Shown here piece after piece: positions 6,123 through 8,516 of a stretch of 8,516 bases of DNA (position 1 is the stretch's first letter; every line of letters begins with the position of its first letter). The notes under the pieces were generated by a model, which ran no database searches, was not told the origin of the DNA, and saw only the letters and a program-made list of their open reading frames with translations. The translations under genes and the position numbers were made by a program. Source of the stretch: Chloroflexota bacterium. Lineage in GTDB: Bacteria; Chloroflexota; Dehalococcoidia; SAR202; UBA11138. The stretch is taken from NCBI GenBank assembly GCA_022566975.1, contig JADFHV010000079.1, positions 1 to 8,516 of the forward strand. The letters are read 5' to 3'.

Positions 6123-7067
6123 TCAGAGGCCGGCGTAGGCGCGGCGCCTGGCCTCTGCGACGAACTCGTAGTAGTCGGTGCTCGCTCGTTCGTCCGTGGC
6201 TCCGGCGTCGCCCATCTCGCGGGACGCCGGAATCCAAAGAACAGGGTCCGGCAGCGGCCGAGCGGCCGTAGCCAGCTCCCAGAATCCAAGGTTCTGGACC
6301 ACCGCGCCGGACTCCTCCTCGTAGCACTTGAGGAAGATATCCGCCGCTGACTTGATGCCCCTAAGGTACATGTTCATCCTGAAGTACGCCACATCCAGCG
6401 CGGGATCACCGTATGACGCGAAGTCCCAGTCCAAAACTGCGGAGACCTGGCTCTCATGCCATAGCACATTACCGGGCCAGTAGTCCATGTGGGCGAGGAC
6501 GGCCGGAACGGTGGCAAGGGATGATCGGAGCTCCCGAACCGTGTCGAAGATTTCGGACGACAGGGGATGCGCTCCCATTTCGTCCGGCCAATCGCCGCTA
6601 AGGAAGTAGAGCCCTAGATCGTTGCCGTCGAACAGGTGCCGGCGTTCTCCGGCACTCGGACGGATTTCGTGGATGTCTAGCAGGAGCCGCGCGAGCGTTT
6701 CGGCCCATTCGACTGGGTTGCGAGGGTCCGCCACCTGCCGGCCTTCGACAAAGCGCGTCACGACGCCGGGTACGCCCAGAAGCGAGCCTGTCTCGTCGAG
6801 GTAGATGGGCTCTGGCGCGGGGACGCCGTGAGCCCTGGCCAGCCGGAGGGCTCGAAACTCCGCCACGGCGCTCCGCGAAGCATAGACCGGCTGATCGACC
6901 AGGAACTTGACTACCAGACGTACGTTTTTCCCCGAGCGTGTCTTGCACTCCAGGATTCGAACATCGTTGGTGAAGCTGCCGCGGGCCGGCGTCACGGAGA
7001 CGAGCCGGTGGCCGGGCGCCACCGTTCTGACGATAGACTGGGCGCGGTCGGTCGAAAGTCTTTGCAT
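6123..7067 (-). CDS. APH-fold phosphotransferase (aminoglycoside phosphotransferase/choline kinase-like)
   Basis: This is a 314-residue protein-kinase-like phosphotransferase. The N-lobe shows Lys54 in VVKFL (ATP binding) and Glu70 in AEFRAL; the hinge is VVTRFVEGR; the catalytic loop HMDYWPGN has His193, Asp195 and Asn200; the metal-binding motif [14 protein letters not shown] has Asp213/Asp215. All catalytic residues are intact. The family phosphorylates hydroxyls of small molecules; in environmental bacteria most members are metabolic kinases rather than antibiotic-resistance enzymes, and nothing here indicates aminoglycosides. Start: ATG at 7065-7067 ([10 protein letters not shown]). The frame extends to a TTG at 7148, but those 27 codons are Arg/Pro-rich and run into a palindromic repeat, so they were excluded. 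The ribosome binding site is weak (AGAGAGA about 12 nt upstream). It is first in the likely APH-SDR(-hydrolase) operon, suggesting it acts on a shared substrate class. Confidence 0.88.
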   Translation of the reverse strand: MQRLSTDRAQSIVRTVAPGHRLVSVTPARGSFTNDVRILECKTRSGKNVRLVVKFLVDQPVYASRSAVAEFRALRLARAHGVPAPEPIYLDETGSLLGVPGVVTRFVEGRQVADPRNPVEWAETLARLLLDIHEIRPSAGERRHLFDGNDLGLYFLSGDWPDEMGAHPLSSEIFDTVRELRSSLATVPAVLAHMDYWPGNVLWHESQVSAVLDWDFASYGDPALDVAYFRMNMYLRGIKSAADIFLKCYEEESGAVVQNLGFWELATAARPLPDPVLWIPASREMGDAGATDERASTDYYEFVAEARRRAYAGL

Positions 7068-7135
7068 GCGATACAGAGGTCTCTCTGGGCGCCATGTTGG
7101 CGCAGGAGGGCTACGCCGAGGTAGCCGTGTACTGC

Positions 7136-7156
7136 GGGCGGGTTTCAAACCCGCCC
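7136..7156. repeat. REP/MITE-like GC-rich perfect palindrome
   Basis: GGGCGGGTTT at 7136-7145 and AAACCCGCCC at 7147-7156 are perfect inverted arms around a single C. The flank continues CTACG, so the right half reads CCCGCCCCTACG, a form I associate with dispersed extragenic palindromes in Chloroflexota and related genomes (from memory, not searched). Weak outer inverted repeats, GGCTACGCCGAG (7109-7120) and CTAGGCGTGGCT (7191-7202; 9 of 12 complementary), might mark a larger element of about 94 bp. Confidence 0.7.
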
Positions 7157-7253
7157 CTACGAGTAGGGTGGGTCAGACTCCCCGTCTCCACTAGGCGTGG
7201 CTGAAGAGAGTTTCATGGCCTAGTATAGAGGAGTACATTATGTAGGGCACACG

Positions 7254-7302
7254 TCCGCCTCAGGCGGATGCGCCAAGGGTTCTCATGGGAACCCGACCCA
7301 TG
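7254..7302. promoter_or_regulatory. Cluster of dyads upstream of the HtrA-like gene
   Basis: TCCGCCT-C-AGGCGGA is a perfect dyad at 7254-7268. Just downstream GGGTTC (7277-7282) can pair with GAACCC (7289-7294), and CATGGG (7284-7289) can pair with CCCATG (7297-7302); the last two share base 7289 and cannot both form. These could be operator dyads or alternative RNA hairpins, depending on where transcription starts. Confidence 0.35.
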
Positions 7303-7320
7303 GACTGCCGACGTTTCCGA

Positions 7321-7326
7321 TATACT
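7321..7326 (+). promoter_or_regulatory. Candidate -10 box of a leaderless promoter
   Basis: TATACT, one mismatch from TATAAT, ends six bases before the ATG at 7333. With usual spacing transcription would start at or within a base or two of that ATG, giving a leaderless message. The absence of any Shine-Dalgarno match before 7333 fits. No good -35 is present at 15-19 nt upstream. Confidence 0.4.
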
Positions 7327-7332
7327 CCGCCC

Positions 7333-8448
7333 ATGCGGCGCGTTATGGCCTGGACCCTTCTCATGGCGGCGGTCCCCCTGCTGTCGGTGACCTGCGGAGA
7401 GTCCGAGAGGACTCCCACATCGGAAGCTCGTTCCGTCGTGGCCACGCCCACATCCCAGGCCACGGTCCCGCCAAACCCCGCTCCCGCCGCTCTGCCGACA
7501 CCCGTTGAGACCGCGGCTCCGGCGCCTACTCAAGCCGCGACCGTGGCGTCCTCGCCGACCCCAATCGAAATCCTGGACGCTCTGGGTCCGTCGGTGGTAC
7601 GCGTCTTTGCCCAGCGCTCGAGTCGCACGGGCCTTCTTGGATCAGGGGTGGTGCTCGATACCGAGGGCCACATATTGACAAGCTACGAGGTCGTCAAGGA
7701 CGCCGAGGCCATTGTGGTGACGCCGGCAGGCGGCGAGGGCATGGAGGGAGAGCTGGTGGGCCTCGACCGAGTTACGGGCCTGGCGGTCGTCCGGGTCGAC
7801 AACCTGCCGCTAGCTCCGGCGGCCTTCGGGGACTCGTCTGCAGTCGAGGTCTGGCAGGGGGTAGTCTCCATCGGCTACGAGTTCGCCGGGGACTGGCCCG
7901 TGTTGCGTGAAGGGGTCGTGACCCTGACAGACAGCACCTACGTCATGGACCCTCAGACGACCGTAGCGGCCCTGATCGAGTCCGATGCCCTGGTGCCCCT
8001 GGCCGGAATGGGCGGTCCCATGGTGAACAACAGGGGAGAGGTGATAGGGATTCACGTCGGTCACGCGCTGGACCCTCTGGGGGGGATGGCGGTGAAGATC
8101 AACGACGCCCTAGAGGTAGCGGCGCAGCTCATCGCGCAAGGGTACGTCGTGAGGAGTGTCCTGGGAGTGGTGGCGCTCGACGTCAACGAGTCTCTGGCCG
8201 ATATCATGGGGCTGCCGACGACCACGGGGATACTGGTGGTAGACGTGTTGTCCGGTGCGGCCGCAGAGCTTGCCGGTCTGGATGACCGCGACGTAATCGT
8301 TGGGCTCGACGACGCCCCCATCGCCAGCTCAGGGGATCTCGGTTGGTTCTTGATGGCCCACGCGCCTGGTTTGACCGTCGTCGTCACCTACTACCGGGAC
8401 GGAGAGGAGCGTTCGACCGAGCTCGTCCTGGGAGAGAGTCCCGAGTAG
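7333..8448 (+). CDS. Exported HtrA/DegP-like pseudoprotease with PDZ domain
   Basis: This is a 371-residue protein. Residues 1-21 are an export signal (MRRV, hydrophobic core, then LLSVTC); Cys21 could be lipidated, although Thr at -1 departs from the usual lipobox. Residues 22-75 are a Pro/Thr/Ala-rich spacer. Residues 76-270 are a trypsin-like HtrA fold: GSGVVLDTEGHILTSYEVV, RVTGLAVVRV and SDALVPLAGMGGPMVNNRG correspond to the segments around catalytic His, Asp and Ser, but those positions are Glu119, Gly149 and Met226. Residues 276-368 are a PDZ domain (LGVVALDV, GILVVDVLSGAAAELAGL, RDVIVGLDDAPI). It is therefore probably a non-catalytic, membrane-anchored peptide-binding protein. ATG 7333 was chosen because the signal peptide begins there; an in-frame ATG at 7285 lies in a hairpin loop and would add 16 residues. 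A second in-frame ATG at 7345 is possible. Confidence 0.85.
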   Translation: MRRVMAWTLLMAAVPLLSVTCGESERTPTSEARSVVATPTSQATVPPNPAPAALPTPVETAAPAPTQAATVASSPTPIEILDALGPSVVRVFAQRSSRTGLLGSGVVLDTEGHILTSYEVVKDAEAIVVTPAGGEGMEGELVGLDRVTGLAVVRVDNLPLAPAAFGDSSAVEVWQGVVSIGYEFAGDWPVLREGVVTLTDSTYVMDPQTTVAALIESDALVPLAGMGGPMVNNRGEVIGIHVGHALDPLGGMAVKINDALEVAAQLIAQGYVVRSVLGVVALDVNESLADIMGLPTTTGILVVDVLSGAAAELAGLDDRDVIVGLDDAPIASSGDLGWFLMAHAPGLTVVVTYYRDGEERSTELVLGESPE

Positions 8449-8462
8449 CTCCGCTTGCGGAG
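8449..8462 (+). terminator. Stem-loop directly after the HtrA-like gene
   Basis: CTCCGC (8449-8454) and GCGGAG (8457-8462) form a six-pair inverted repeat immediately after the stop codon, with a tight TT turn. There is no following T-run, so it is at best an atypical terminator or a mRNA 3'-end stabiliser. Confidence 0.3.
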
Positions 8463-8516
8463 ACATGGTCGTGGTCTGCCGACCTGTCGAAGCCGGAGGG
8501 CGGGCCGATTGTCTCT

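Larger units (their letters stand above)
7068..7332. other. Divergent intergenic region with palindromic elements
   Basis: This 265-bp spacer separates the APH gene (minus) and the HtrA-like gene (plus). It holds the REP-like palindrome around 7136-7156, an 11-bp palindrome TACATTATGTA at 7234-7244, dyads at 7254-7268 and 7277-7302, and a -10-like box at 7321-7326. No coding frame is supported. It must contain promoters for both flanking genes; none is certain on the APH side, where TATACT read on the minus strand at 7222-7227 is the best -10 candidate but has no matching -35. Confidence 0.6.

Noticed and set aside
6071..6289. N-terminal extension of the SDR frame by 73 codons
   Set aside because: It overlaps the 3' end of the APH gene in another frame and precedes a good ATG with ribosome binding site; the SDR fold starts at the internal ATG.
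6123..7067. Antibiotic-resistance call for the APH-fold gene
   Set aside because: The fold is shared by many metabolic kinases, and neither neighbours nor sequence point to aminoglycoside substrates.
7068..7148. N-terminal extension of the APH frame to a TTG start
   Set aside because: The added residues are Arg/Pro-rich, have no family similarity and run into the palindromic repeat.
8465..8516. Possible start of another plus-strand gene (ATG at 8465)
   Set aside because: Only 17 codons are visible, with no ribosome binding site and no recognisable similarity.

Overview
The window is GC-rich and gene-dense. Its gene families (alpha/beta-hydrolase-domain proteins of the Abhydrolase_10 type, an SDR ending in a [12 protein letters not shown] tail, an APH-fold kinase, a Pro/Thr/Ala-linked HtrA-like exported protein, and an archaeal-type ArlH/KaiC ATPase in a bacterial two-component setting) suggest an uncultivated Chloroflexota bacterium, possibly Dehalococcoidia/SAR202-like. 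That placement is inference from gene content; there is no rRNA or other phylogenetic marker here.

Layout. Positions 1-165 (+) hold the 3' end of a gene whose C-terminus resembles that of the complete hydrolase at 3176-5206. Convergent to it lies a minus-strand signalling pair: a REC-HisKA-HATPase kinase (1415-2686) overlaps by 4 nt a REC domain fused to an ArlH/FlaH-like RecA-fold ATPase (273-1418). Just upstream of the kinase, ending one base before its ATG, is a short reading frame that looks like the decayed C-terminus of another histidine kinase (2687-2893). The spacer at 2894-3175 carries a perfect 21-bp tandem duplication and a set of GTCCC(C)-containing repeats that could be an old transposon end.

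Farther upstream on the minus strand is a possible enzyme operon read in the order APH-fold phosphotransferase (6123-7067), short-chain dehydrogenase (5312-6070), alpha/beta hydrolase (3176-5206). A divergent intergenic region (7068-7332) holds a near-perfect REP/MITE-like palindrome, overlapping dyads and a -10-like box placed as in a leaderless promoter. It precedes a plus-strand exported HtrA/DegP-like protein with a PDZ domain (7333-8448).

How they work together. The kinase and the REC-ATPase almost certainly form one phosphorelay, with the ATPase as the output. The APH, SDR and hydrolase look like small-molecule metabolism, substrate unknown. The HtrA-like protein appears to have lost all three catalytic triad residues and is probably a surface-anchored pseudoprotease. 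The two most distinctive items are the REC-ArlH-like fusion with its own kinase, and the triad-less HtrA-PDZ protein.
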